Shown here piece by piece: positions 55,930-64,000 of a stretch of DNA of 64,000 bases. The stretch is from NCBI GenBank assembly GCA_016490735.1, contig JAEMWC010000197.1:689501-753500 (forward strand), written 5' to 3'. The stretch's first letter is position 1. Every line of letters begins with the position of its first letter. The translations under genes and the position numbers were made by a program. Under the pieces are notes generated by a model. The model had not been told where the DNA came from. It worked only from the letters and a program-made list of their open reading frames with translations, and searched no databases. This DNA comes from Pachyseris speciosa. Its lineage: Eukaryota; Cnidaria; Anthozoa; Scleractinia; Pachyseridae.

Positions 55930-56967
55930 CTACAAACCTAAGGACCTGGAAACCGAAAGCCTGACGACTGTGTTGTCTTTAACATACCCATTTTTAGCCA
56001 TTGCGGACTTCCAACGACCGTGTCTTTGAAAAACTCTATCAGGCACGCCACTATTAGCCGCCGCAGATACTCCACCCGACCTAAACGAGTGAGTGCCATA
56101 TACGTGAGGGTTGGGAACGAAATCTCGCAGCGTTTTGCGCAAGTGATCCCTGAAGGTACTATAGCTAATAGGTTGGTTCCCGGAGGCCAACTTGTATGAC
56201 ATTTTAGTCTTAATTAATCGCCTAAAAATGAATTCCTCTGAGAAAGGGTCAATATCAAACGTAGTTAAATACTCTTTCAGGATCTTAACGGGGCAGGCCG
56301 CACCCTCTCCCTCTGCAATCAGGACCTCATCTCCCTGCCTTAATTGGTCATTTTTACTCTTAACAACTTTGATTGATACATAACCGTTGTGAAAAGAAAT
56401 TTGATTTCTCTTAATTCTGATAACATCATCGAACCTGAGGAAGCCCGAAAAACACAATAAATACAAGGAAACATTTCTCAGCTCCAAGCCGTTAGACAGG
56501 TCAGCCCCGTCAACTATACTCTTGAGCAATTCGGGTGGGATAGGTTCCATCCGGTTCGACCTTCCAGTGTCTAGGATTCTCTTAGACGCTTCCCTAACCG
56601 CCACAACCAGTGAACTATCAGTAGGGGAGACCAACGCGGTGGTCTCATGAGCCCATTTAATCCCGTAGAACGCGGCATCAACTGAACTACAAGAACTGGT
56701 AGTTTCTAATAAGTACTGCAAATAAACGGCAACCGGGAGCGGTTCCGCCGGAAAATGCGATATTTCCCCCCAGCGCGACGAAAACTCCTTCCACCTAGTG
56801 AACGCACGCGTGTATCCGGTTACGGTGCCAGCAGCCCTTGACATCAGAAAAGTGGATTTTATTCTGCCAGCCAAACTCCTCAGATCAGGATGCTTGAGAT
56901 TTTCCACTTCCCTCCAGACTCCATGTTGGAAGACATCTGAAACGAGAAGAATAAAGGAAGGTAGCAA
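55930..56967 (-). CDS. Tyrosine recombinase of the DIRS-type element
   Basis: 345 codons, apparently intact. An N-terminal core-binding part has TVTGYTRAFTRWKEFSSRWG. The catalytic domain has the first Arg in LLCFSGFLRFDDVIRIKR, the HxxR box in YGTHSFRSGGVSAAAN and the C-terminal RHGRWKSAMAKNGYVKD with the His/Trp and nucleophilic Tyr. Role: integrates circular cDNA without target duplication, in place of an integrase. Confidence 0.9.
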   Translation of the reverse strand: MLPSFILLVSDVFQHGVWREVENLKHPDLRSLAGRIKSTFLMSRAAGTVTGYTRAFTRWKEFSSRWGEISHFPAEPLPVAVYLQYLLETTSSCSSVDAAFYGIKWAHETTALVSPTDSSLVVAVREASKRILDTGRSNRMEPIPPELLKSIVDGADLSNGLELRNVSLYLLCFSGFLRFDDVIRIKRNQISFHNGYVSIKVVKSKNDQLRQGDEVLIAEGEGAACPVKILKEYLTTFDIDPFSEEFIFRRLIKTKMSYKLASGNQPISYSTFRDHLRKTLRDFVPNPHVYGTHSFRSGGVSAAANSGVPDRVFQRHGRWKSAMAKNGYVKDNTVVRLSVSRSLGL

Positions 56968-57018
56968 GAACTAATTTGCTCTGCATAAAACTGTTGAGTT
57001 TCGGAATCGTTGTGAAGG

Positions 57019-57660
57019 CTAAATGTACGCAGAGAAAAACAAACTCAACATGAGAATAAACGGGAACAATGAAATGATAGTGCCAATAAATGAAGCCAGA
57101 TCCCTGGTCTTAACTACACGCGATTCGCACTGACTGAGAGAATCAGCGAAATTAAGAAGTTTGAATATTCTTTGATCAGCGGCAGCAATTGTACCCTGAT
57201 CGGTATCTATAACACCACCTAACCAAATTATAACGTGAGAGGGATCCCACTGGGACTTCTGAGAGTTTACAAGAAAACCAAACCTGATTAGATCGCTATG
57301 CACCTTCAAGCTATTAATTTTAGCAATAAGCTCAGTAGCACCTCCGCCTAAACCATCATCAAGAAAAACGACAATTGGAATTCCTTGACACCTCCACATT
57401 TTAATGACAGGCTTTAATAGTTTTGTGAACAAATACGGCGCTGACGACAAACCGAATGGAAGGACAGCAAACTGAAAAAAACGAGTGTTTCCATCACCAA
57501 AATCCCAACCAAAGGTCAAGAACTTACGGTGGTAACGAAAAATCTCTACATGATGATAACCTGATTTGAGGTCGAACTTAAAAAGCGAAAAACCCCGCGA
57601 AATAATTGAAAGAGCGACCCTCAGATCTTCACATTTAAACTTTTGTTTGTAAACATACAA
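57019..57660 (-). pseudogene. DIRS-type reverse transcriptase, truncated
   Basis: Motifs: FSLFKFDLKSGYHHVEI (motif A), LPFGLSSAPYLFTKLLKPV (motif B), VVFLDDGLGG (motif C, LDD). The frame ends soon after the RT thumb region (DLASFIGTIISLF), and the recombinase begins about 50 bp later. The RNase H and any methyltransferase-like region expected between RT and recombinase are missing, so the element has an internal deletion and is not autonomous. Confidence 0.85.
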
Positions 57661-57919
57661 ATTAACATGTCGTAGTCCAGTATTAGTCTCTTCTTTCCAG
57701 ACGATTGAATGGACACTGACAAGGGGTTAACAATTTCTGGCGCTCCATATAGTTCCTCAACACAATGCTTACTGAGGAGATCGTAAATCGCTTCAGAAAC
57801 GAAATCCTTCTCCCTGATAGCAGATAAGTTATTATCACTACGTTTTGGAGGAGGAATAGAAACAAAAGGAATTTTATAGCCCTCTCGAATAACTTCCAAA
57901 ATAAAACCGGGAGAATCAA
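57621..57919 (-). pseudogene. DIRS-type RT N-terminal part, frameshifted
   Basis: Frame with YKIPFVSIPPPKRSDNNLSA and EIVNPLSVSIQSSGKKRLIL, which precedes the RT core in DIRS elements. One base appears to be missing just after RLILD, shifting out of the YVYKQKFKCEDLRVAL frame that follows. Confidence 0.78.
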
Positions 57920-58174
57920 TTCTTTCCCACTCGGAGATGCATTTGGCTAACCTGCCCCTAACCGATACGTTGGATCATGCATGAGTGGAATCAAACTCAT
58001 AAGAGTCAAGAAAAGGAAACTCCTCCCAAGAAGAATGGACGCCCACACTAGGAAAATGCACATCATAATCAACATCTAAAGAGTTATCAGTAACAAAAGA
58101 ATCGACTACACCTTGCTCGTAATCGTCTAGTCAGATGCTTGTGCCGAACTTCGGATGAAACGTGGGGCATTGCG

Positions 58175-58477
58175 TTATCCAATGATATCTAAAGTATCCT
58201 GGATCTTGGCATTAAACCTGAATTGGTCTTCGTTTGCTTTCTTCTTAAGGCGCCTTGGTTCCTCCAGCTTGAGTTTCTTGATCTCGCGGATCTGGGCGTC
58301 TGAGGAATCGGCTTGCGATCGTTTCAAATCGCCAATGGATTTTTGAAAAAGTTCCGTCATTGACGCCATCATGGTCTGGTTGTTAGCTTCTATCATCTTA
58401 GCAATGTCGTCCTTCGAAACATTCCCTTCGCCCATGCTGAAGAACGGGGAAAATATTATCAACAAAATAACAAGCAT
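58175..58477 (-). CDS. Short N-terminal ORF of the DIRS-type element
   Basis: About 85-100 codons starting probably at the internal MGEGNVSKDDIAKMIEANNQ. Helical and charged (KRSQADSSDAQIREIKKLKL), with no known domain. The position, just inside the A1 repeat and upstream of the RT, is that of the gag-like ORF. It ends at TAG-like stop 58175, earlier than a usual gag. Confidence 0.6.
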   Translation of the reverse strand: MLVILLIIFSPFFSMGEGNVSKDDIAKMIEANNQTMMASMTELFQKSIGDLKRSQADSSDAQIREIKKLKLEEPRRLKKKANEDQFRFNAKIQDTLDIIG

Positions 58478-58904
58478 ATAGCGACTGATGCAGGCCTAGA
58501 ATGGCTCCCCACGTGACGCACTAAGCCTTTATAGACAGCATGATACCCATCATGCCTCACAAATCGTACCCAGGCCACTTCTGTTCCCGTGCCGTAGAAA
58601 TATCAATTTCTGTCTAATTTGCACGCTCAATCGTCAGAAATTACATATTCTAAAAGTAATGGGGCCGCTAGTTTCGGAACTCTTTTTTTTTTTTATTTTC
58701 CAGGACTCTGCATCTGCCTCCTTCACTTTGAGAACCATTTTAACACTAGGGACGGATTATGCGTCTTGTTTCACTGTAGAAAAAGCACGGTGTTCAATTT
58801 GGGCAGATAATTCGCCTGGTTTTATTCGTCTTTTTATCCGTTCAGAGCCACCTTGATTTTTCGATAATTTAAAGTGACTCTGAATCCCATGTTCAATTTT
58901 TTTT

Positions 58905-59495
58905 AAGTGCCCATAATGTCAAAAAATGTTTTTCGCTCATCTAATTCTACATTTCACCAAATGAACTTCTGCGAAAAAAATTTTCGATTTGGATAAAACG
59001 CAATTTTTATATAATTTTTTAAAGACATTCAAATTTGCCGCCATTTTGGTCCACCATTCGCACCAGTCTTCCTCGGTTTAAAGGGAGTCGTGACGTAGGT
59101 TCAGGAACACGTGATTTTGGGTCGTGACTTATCTGACTTGAAAACAAGTGGGAATTTTGCTTCAGAAGGATTAAAGCGTGGAGGTCACTAAGGACACCTA
59201 ATAAAGCTCACAATATCATAAAAGACCCGCACTCGACCTGTGTGTTTATGTGCACTCAAGGTCAAGTGAGGTTCCTGAACCTACGTCACAGACATCAATC
59301 ACGTGGTCATTTTGAGCACGTTACTCTTGTGATCAGCGGCAGGGGTCGACCGCAAGAAAATAGAATTTTGAACTTTGTAAAAATTCGTCAAAAAATCACG
59401 TTTTATCTAAATCGAAAACGCTTTTCACAGACGTTCATTTGATGAAATGTAAAATTAGATGAGAGAAAAACATTTTTTGACATGATGGGCACTTT
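58905..59495. mobile_element. 590-bp MITE with AAGTGCCCAT ends
   Basis: The left end AAGTGCCCATAATGTCAAAA is inverted at 59465-59495 over about 30 bp. Copy 1 of the duplication lacks it (direct passage from AATCCCATGT to TTTAACCCA near 26.56 kb), so it inserted after the duplication or was lost from copy 1. No coding content recognised. Confidence 0.8.
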
Positions 59496-60969
59496 AACCC
59501 ACTGACTACCAAGCATTTTGCTAAAAAACATCTTTTGAAGCTCGTCGAGCCGTTTTATGGCCAGATTGTAGCCAAAAAGAACCAAAACTGCCCAAAACTC
59601 TGTTTGCTGGTGGAGTTCATTGTAACCGTCTGTTCCTGATGCTTAATTTTAGCTTTCCAAGATCGGGCATGCGCAGAAAACAAAATTTGGGTCAAAAGTT
59701 TCACCTCCCCCTCTCCTTCTACCTTTCGCTTTCTCTCCTCCCCTTTTATTTCGCTTTTCTTGCCTCGCCTTCTTTTTCTCTTGCTGGGCATTTCCCGGGC
59801 TTCCTTTCAGTGGGAAAATATTTGTGGAAAACTTTTAGGATCATAGGATTTGGTGCAAGGATGTGCAGGTGGGTCGTGGAACAAGATTTTCATTCAAATT
59901 TTCGACTCAACGTCACTTGTTTTTTTTTTTTCGCGTTTTCTCCGGCCAGTTTGACGAAATCGTGCTCATTTGGGTATGGTTTGAAAGATCTCTTCCCCCT
60001 TCACATGCTACGTGTAAAAGTTGTCCATGAGCATTAAAACTGATGACGTCACAAGCGGTACAAGGGACGTGGTTCTGCGCGGCCGGTTTTGGTCGGCACG
60101 GCTGCCAAAGGGTTAAACTTTGTAGAAAGATAAAACTTGATATGTTGATTGCAGTTCAATAATAAAAAACGGGGGTCATCCAACTCGTTTTTGAGTTACA
60201 GGCACATAAACCCAAAATTAAAGGAGTTTCTAAGAGGCTCTACTGTTGCTATTGTAACCTAATATGTCACAAAATGAATCACAACTTGTTGAGAAATAAT
60301 TGAGAAATTTTTTGATACCATCTTCAAGAAAACGAACAAAATATTGTGGGAGTATCGATCCATCAAAGAGTTGGTGTTTAAAAGCAACGAGACCATTTTG
60401 AGCCACCTTAAACTTTACAGATTTGAATGCGAATTTGTACCGTGCTTTTATATTTTTCATTGCCGTTTTAATATTCCCAAACAACGTAAGCTGATCGATG
60501 AAGCTACAATTGCAATCTGTGAAAATCGTCAGTTCGAGCGAATAAATTCTGCTCTAAAGTGTCTCGCAATTCGCTTGCATATCTTTCGCGTACTTTTACT
60601 CTAGGCGAAAACTGAGCGCTTTCGCTTCTGTAGTTGCTCGCATTTATTTGCTTTGGTACTGTGTGTGCTTTCAGGAATGAAATCTGCGAGTGTGTTCACT
60701 TTGTAATAATGTTTTGAATCGTCTGTAGCCTTTGATTGATAGCAAAAGGATTCTGTTGCGTGTTATCGTTTGTACTTTGTGCTTACGATAGACCTGGGCA
60801 GTTTGTAATACTCTACTGTTTGTTTACATTAGCATTCTGTAATGTTTGTACGTTTAAACAAATTCTGACTATTGCCAGCAATACATTGATCGTGGCATCC
60901 CACGTAAACGCCTCCAAGCGTCTCGTTTTATTGACTAACCGTCCGATTTGCTGTTTCCTTACTGGTAAG
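59496..60969. other. Pseudogene intron with TTAAGGTGGC-type repeat
   Basis: Matches about 26.57-28.04 kb of copy 1. Contains the same pyrimidine-rich stretch and the repeat end TTTTGAGCCACCTTAAAC. No gene. Confidence 0.7.
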
Positions 60970-61141
60970 GGTGATAATAGACTGGCCTAGAGATCCTCAG
61001 AGGAGAAAGTGTCCGGGACTCGGGTTGTTTGCCAGCAAACGCTGGTGTGGTGTTTGAAGATCTGAAGATCAAATTAGGATACCCCTACTTGTATTGCCAT
61101 CAAGGGAACTGTGAACATGTGGTGATCTTTACTGATCTTAG

Positions 61142-62674
61142 GTGAGTAATTCAACATAATCCAAGGTTTGATATTAATAGGGAAAGGATCTCTTCAGTGC
61201 AGTGTTGCCATATGGAAGCTTCCGAGTCCTACTTGAAATTCCGTGGTGCTCTTTTTTATTCGGCATGATTGCTGTAGGTTATACGACGTGGTTCTAACTT
61301 TTCAATCGGTGGTTAAATTCCCAGAGCTTGACCATTCAAATGAAAACTACTGACCCGCTGTCGTACTTTCGTCTGGTGTACAATCCAAACATTTTCGTCT
61401 TTGGATGAAATCCTTGAGTGATACCGTTCAGATTAAAGCTGTTCATAGATAGATAGAAACTTAGTAAAGTGTCAAACCGTGTAGCCTGGGAGAAACCCAT
61501 ACTAATAAGGGGACAGACACATCTTAATATAAAAATACAATACAGAATTAAAAAAACTAAACCATCTGCATTTGAAATATAACTATTAAAATTAAAGAGT
61601 CTCATGTTGTACAGAGGATACAACCCTTGCAACTCAGTTAGATCTTTGCCACGAATGCGCCTTTTAAACTCATTAAGTGTTTTGGCTGATCTGTCATCCG
61701 AAGACAGTTTACCCCATACTTTAGGTCCTAAGTATCGCAGTGAGTGCCTACCGTAAGTTACAGAGTTATACCAAGGAGTGGAGAAATCAGATTGGCTCAA
61801 ATGTTCATGTTCAGAGTGCTGCTGCATTGTACACAAACATTGTAATGCAAACCTTTTGTCCAGTTTTCTGTTCGTCTTTGATAAATTATTTATTGATGGA
61901 CATGCATTGCGGTTGGCGTATCTTTTCTAACCCTTTATTTCTAGCTCTTTTGATCCTCACCTCTTGGGCAAAAGATGAGAGCTTGGTGACTATTTTCACT
62001 TTAGACAACCTGCAAGAGCCAAAGACTTGAACCTTTCACTCCCATTTAAGTTCAAAACTTCATCAGAATCAGTACTCATATCAGTTTTAAGTGGTGTCGA
62101 CACCGGAGGATTTCATCGACAGAGCCAAGTGATTGTTGTTGTTGTGTTGTTTTGTTTGTTTATTTTTCATTTTTCTTTTCTTTTTTAAGACAAATACTGA
62201 TCTCTGCCTTCGACTATGAATTCCAGAATATTTGTTCGTGTGAGAATTTTCATTGATTCAAGACTGTTGAGTATATAATTTATTATACTTTGAAATTAAG
62301 TGTACCTCTATGCACAGTCACCTTGTACTTTGTGAAGTTAAGATGTGGTTTCGTTCTCTCTTTAACAATTTCGTGATAAATCGTTTGTTGCCCGTTTTAG
62401 TCACTGAGATCTGAATCGCGACGACACGTTACGACTGCTATACTGCTGGTATTCATCTGTTTATGGTGTCGACTGGCTGTGAAGTAGCATTCATTTCTAA
62501 CCGCGATGACCAACACCTTTCCTTTTAAATTCCTTCCGTTTTCCCGATTTTTCTTCTCTGCTTGTCGGTGAGTCTTCTTTCTGTTCAATCAGATGAGTGA
62601 TGCATAGATTCGAGTGGTTCAAACCGCCTTCGTGCCGCGTTGAGCTGAATGTGGCTCCATTTCTTGGTTTTCAG
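61142..62674. other. Pseudogene intron with LINE fragment and a 490-bp insertion
   Basis: 61.45-61.84 kb is the duplicate of the LINE 3' fragment at 28.5-28.9 kb, minus strand, with [20 protein letters not shown]. About 62155-62640 has no counterpart in copy 1 and shows no recognisable motif. Confidence 0.7.
61450..61836 (-). mobile_element. LINE 3'-end fragment (duplicated copy)
   Basis: Same RT C-terminal segment as at 28515-28910, with a small deletion that removes the residues between LTEL and LQGLY and other minor changes. Confidence 0.78.
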
Positions 62675-62796
62675 ATTGTTAGATGTAGACGACGAACCCA
62701 ACGCGAACGAATACCCATTACAAGTGTTTAAACATCGAGGAAAGAGATTGCGGTGCCGACTGTGTGATGTGTACACCGCAAGGTAAGACAAGACAA

Positions 62797-63242
62797 TAGA
62801 GACCTTAAGATTAAGGTTTTTCGGCTTTTCCCGCGAACCGCGAACGTCAAGAAGTCACGTGACCAGTGCCTTGCCGTCAGGTTTGCGGTTTGAGGTTCAC
62901 GTTTGTACGGCTAGACCACGCTCTAGAGGTAAGTGATTTACCGCAAGGTTTTTTGCACCCTAAAACATCACAATCACACCTTTGAGAGGAAATACTACTT
63001 TTTAGAACTCTTTCGCCTATTAATTATCGAATTCTTTTTCATAGAAACGTCATTTTTAAGACGATTTCTCAGCTAAAATAGAAGTGAACGAATGACTGAA
63101 AACAAACATGGCGGCTGGCTATTTGTTACCCGCGAATCTTAAGTGCCGAATATAGGCCGACAGCTAACGTGAAACCGCTAACCGCAAACCGCGGTTTGCC
63201 GTTTGCAGTAATATAGTCAAACCTCGATCTTAAGGTCTCTAG
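62797..63242. mobile_element. 445-bp MITE with TAGAGACCTTAAGAT ends
   Basis: The left end AGAGACCTTAAGATTAAGGTT is inverted at the right end (AACCTCGATCTTAAGGTCTCT). In copy 1 the sequence passes straight from AAGACAAGACA to GGTTTCCTCG. The centre has several CGCGAACC/GGTTTGCGGTT phrases. Confidence 0.82.
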
Positions 63243-64000
63243 TAACAGGTTTCCTCGCGCGCGGAATAGTCCCTCACAGCGAATGAACGTAACGCTAATA
63301 GTTATTACAGCTAGTTTTGGATGACAAGTTCATTGAGGTCGATAAAACCAAAACTACACTAATTGCTGAGACCAATCACCCAAAAGCGTTAGCAACACAA
63401 TGAACCAGTCAGAAGTCGTAGTGTCAAGCACAGGAAACGTGCAGACAGTTCACCTGTTATTATAGTGTGACTTCTAATTGGTTGGTTGAGAAAATGGCGC
63501 GAGTATTATTGTCAACCAATCACAAGGAAGTAAACTTTCATTTGTTGATGGCTTAGAAAGTGGCGCGAGTTTTGTAAACCAATCATAAGTTACTAGTGTT
63601 TGATTTACTGTTGGCTGGGAAAGTGGCACGAGTATTGTTAACCACTTGAATCAGAGAGTGGTAATCTTTGATTTACTGTTTATTTTAGATGGGTGACTGT
63701 GAATGATACTCTAGCGTGTGAGGATCCTTGTTTCTTCTGTGCCACGTGTTTTAAGGGACTTCACTACTCACCGAACGGCGAGAAAATCTACGATTTCCAA
63801 GCTTATCCGGTAGTCGGAGACTTCGACTGGTGATTTGGTCTCGCATCCATGACCTTACTGGATGGAGTGCGGGAGAATAAGCAAGCGCATCAGGGCGAGG
63901 TGACGGAGGCGAGGAAACGGTAAGCTCCAATGCTAGCGTTTTTCGAGATAACATCCCGAGAAGCAGCAATCCATGGCGTCTCTTTCCAAGTTTGACGTGC

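Larger units (their letters stand above)
55259..58650 (-). mobile_element. DIRS-group retrotransposon with split direct repeats (PAT/Ngaro type)
   Basis: On the minus strand the order is A1 (58650-58455), ORFs, B1 (55866-55783), A2 (about 55780-55575), then B2 (55345-55259). A1 matches A2 over about 195 bp (CAAAATAACAAGCATATAGC to TCGTCAGAAATTACAT) and B1 matches B2 over about 85 bp (TTCAACTTCACTACACATCA to GGCAGGCATAAACGAC). This A1-ORFs-B1-A2-B2 pattern defines YR retrotransposons with split direct repeats. ORFs: a short gag-like frame, RT, tyrosine recombinase. Copy 1 has the empty site at about 26325. The flanks share TAAAA and ATGGG, but no clean target duplication is evident. Confidence 0.88.
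54373..63833 (+). pseudogene. SNAPC3P: SNAPC3 3'-half pseudogene
   Basis: Five exon remnants keep their splice sites: 54373-54469, 54781-54862, 60970-61141, 62675-62782 and 63689-63833. Lesions against copy 1: a 5-bp deletion in the first, giving TAA at 54436-54438; a 1-bp deletion in the second (GATCCATTA became GATCATTA) plus a Cys-to-Phe change; a 5-bp deletion in the third; and, in the last, Cys-to-Tyr in GEKIYDF. The LVLGSQ exon and everything upstream are absent. Three independent frameshifts make a working SNAPC3 protein impossible; transcription is not excluded. Confidence 0.9.
53399..64000 (+). repeat. Segmental duplication, copy 2 (decayed 3' half of SNAPC3)
   Basis: Collinear with 22636-30140, same orientation. 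Compared with copy 1 it lacks about 23313-25127 (including the LVLGSQ exon) and carries the YR retrotransposon (55.26-58.65 kb), a 590-bp MITE (58905-59495), about 490 bp of new sequence near 62.15-62.64 kb and a MITE at 62797-63242. The match runs to the last base of the window, so its right border is outside. Confidence 0.9.

Overview
The window is nuclear DNA of an animal, most likely an anthozoan cnidarian such as a stony coral. The reasoning is inference: AT-rich DNA, genes with GT/AG introns, a metazoan SNAPC3 and BTB-BACK-PHR gene, Penelope-like (PLE) and DIRS-type retroelements, hammerhead ribozyme motifs and many small foldback repeats. Nothing looks bacterial. Only a small fraction is host coding sequence.

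Layout. (1) 626-4436, minus: a complete two-exon BTB-BACK-PHR gene of the BTBD1/2/3/6 family. (2) 4774-29975, plus: SNAPC3, the 50-kDa subunit of the snRNA-activating protein complex, spread over 25 kb and starting 337 bp from the BTB gene in a head-to-head arrangement. One intron (9.6-24.5 kb) holds two PLEs, palindromes, a 2.4-kb element full of GGGATCC motifs, SINEs and microsatellites. (3) 32.2-39.1 kb: three intronless paralogues of about 200 codons, each coding for a small protein with two membrane spans and a long C-terminal helix. They resemble SLATT-type two-TM effectors of bacterial and fungal conflict systems and are the best candidate for an undescribed system. (4) 39.1-46.6 kb: foldback repeats, one unassigned membrane-protein exon, and a PLE interrupted by a LINE. 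(5) 46.6-49.15 kb: a minisatellite that stays open in reading frames on both strands. (6) 49.4-53.05 kb: SINEs, TA tracts, a very convincing hammerhead ribozyme and a truncated LINE. (7) 53.4-64.0 kb: a second, decayed copy of the 3' half of SNAPC3 (copy 1 is 22.64-30.14 kb), with three frameshifts and a lost exon, and interrupted by a split-direct-repeat tyrosine-recombinase retrotransposon and several MITE-like insertions.

The two-TM paralogues therefore lie between an intact gene and a direct, truncated, decayed duplicate of its 3' half. The BTB gene (probable Cullin-3 adaptor) and SNAPC3 (snRNA transcription) are ordinary cellular genes that probably share a bidirectional promoter. Nothing in the sequence ties the two-TM cluster to them functionally. 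All exon boundaries were read by eye from splice signals and phase; no alignment was run.
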